NCBI GenBank assembly: GCA_016708845.1
Contig: JADJFB010000015.1
Span: 79,919-143,918 of the forward strand
Length of the DNA stretch: 64,000 nucleotides
Source: Bacteroidota bacterium
Lineage (GTDB): Bacteria > Bacteroidota > Bacteroidia > B-17B0 > Aurantibacillaceae
Direction of reading: 5' to 3'
Part shown: positions 63,971 to 64,000 of the stretch, piece after piece
Position numbering within the stretch: the first letter of the stretch is position 1
Layout: each line of letters starts with the position of its first letter
The notes under the pieces: generated by a model
What the model was told of the DNA's origin: nothing
Seen by the model: the letters and a program-made list of their open reading frames with translations, nothing else
The model's database searches: none
Position numbers and translations under genes: made by a program

Positions 63971-64000
63971 TGCAGCTATTACCACTAACGTTTTCGCGGC
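63971..64000. repeat. Start of a further linker (P3), cut by the window end
   Basis: GCAGCTATTACCACTAAC closes the third unit and is followed by GTTTTCGCGGC, the beginning of another GTTTT-type left arm. The rest lies outside the window. Confidence 0.6.

Noticed and set aside
1..64000. tRNA, rRNA or tmRNA genes
   Set aside because: I looked in the intergenic gaps for cloverleaf and GTTCRA-type T-loop signatures and saw none. A covariance search would be needed to exclude them firmly.

Overview
The window is AT-rich, gene-dense chromosomal DNA from a member of the Bacteroidota. The evidence is several proteins ending in type IX secretion (T9SS) sorting domains, a PorP/SprF protein, long 'gliding-motility C-terminal' adhesin-like proteins, a TonB-dependent receptor with a carboxypeptidase-regulatory-like N-terminus, starts preceded by A-rich stretches instead of strong Shine-Dalgarno sites, and TAnnTTTG-type promoter elements. 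The genus cannot be read from the sequence. Oxygen-dependent aromatic catabolism points to an aerobic heterotroph.

Layout. 1-6.0 kb: end of a secreted lamin-tail-like protein, a TonB-dependent receptor and a secreted endonuclease I, all broken by small frameshifts. 6.1-13.0 kb: Lon protease, a cobalamin riboswitch controlling a secreted protein, a small membrane protein, upp, a DMT exporter and a BtuF-like metal-chelate binding protein. 13.1-21.6 kb: minus-strand operon of two giant Ig-repeat T9SS proteins and PorP/SprF. 21.9-33.4 kb: CvfB-like S1 protein, LolC/E-like permease, a T9SS protein, RbfA, a TPR/SpoIIE phosphatase, a frameshifted flavoprotein lacking the redox cysteines, an M1 peptidase and an MDR reductase. 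33.57-34.32 kb is homopolymer- and G-rich junk that looks like untrimmed low-quality sequence. 34.4-44.1 kb: MqnA, an EI24 protein, a small lipoprotein missed by length filters, a cystathionine gamma-synthase/lyase, a lipoprotein/subtilase pair, CdsZ-like, Nif3-like, MtfA-SEC-C, Tag and YqeY.

44.2-55.9 kb is the metabolic core: paaABCD (phenylacetyl-CoA epoxidation, without paaE), a five-gene redox/sulfur operon, then hmgA-hppD (tyrosine to maleylacetoacetate) and 3-hydroxyanthranilate dioxygenase-kmo-tryptophan dioxygenase (tryptophan toward quinolinate), a U32 protein and a ferredoxin. The paa and hmgA upstream regions share an FNR-box-like motif, so the two aromatic blocks may be co-regulated.

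56.0-64.0 kb is accessory DNA: three tandem cysteine-rich lipoproteins, a Fic protein flanked by an 84-bp direct repeat and preceded by an iterated TGATACGAT motif, then three consecutive units. Each unit is bounded by its own inverted repeat (GTTA...TAAC). Units are separated by palindromic linkers with conserved arms (GTTTTGGAGCTTTGC...GCAAAGGTGCT). This resembles integron cassettes with attC-like sites, although no integrase is present. It is the best candidate for something undescribed. Frameshifts cluster near both window ends and may be sequence errors.
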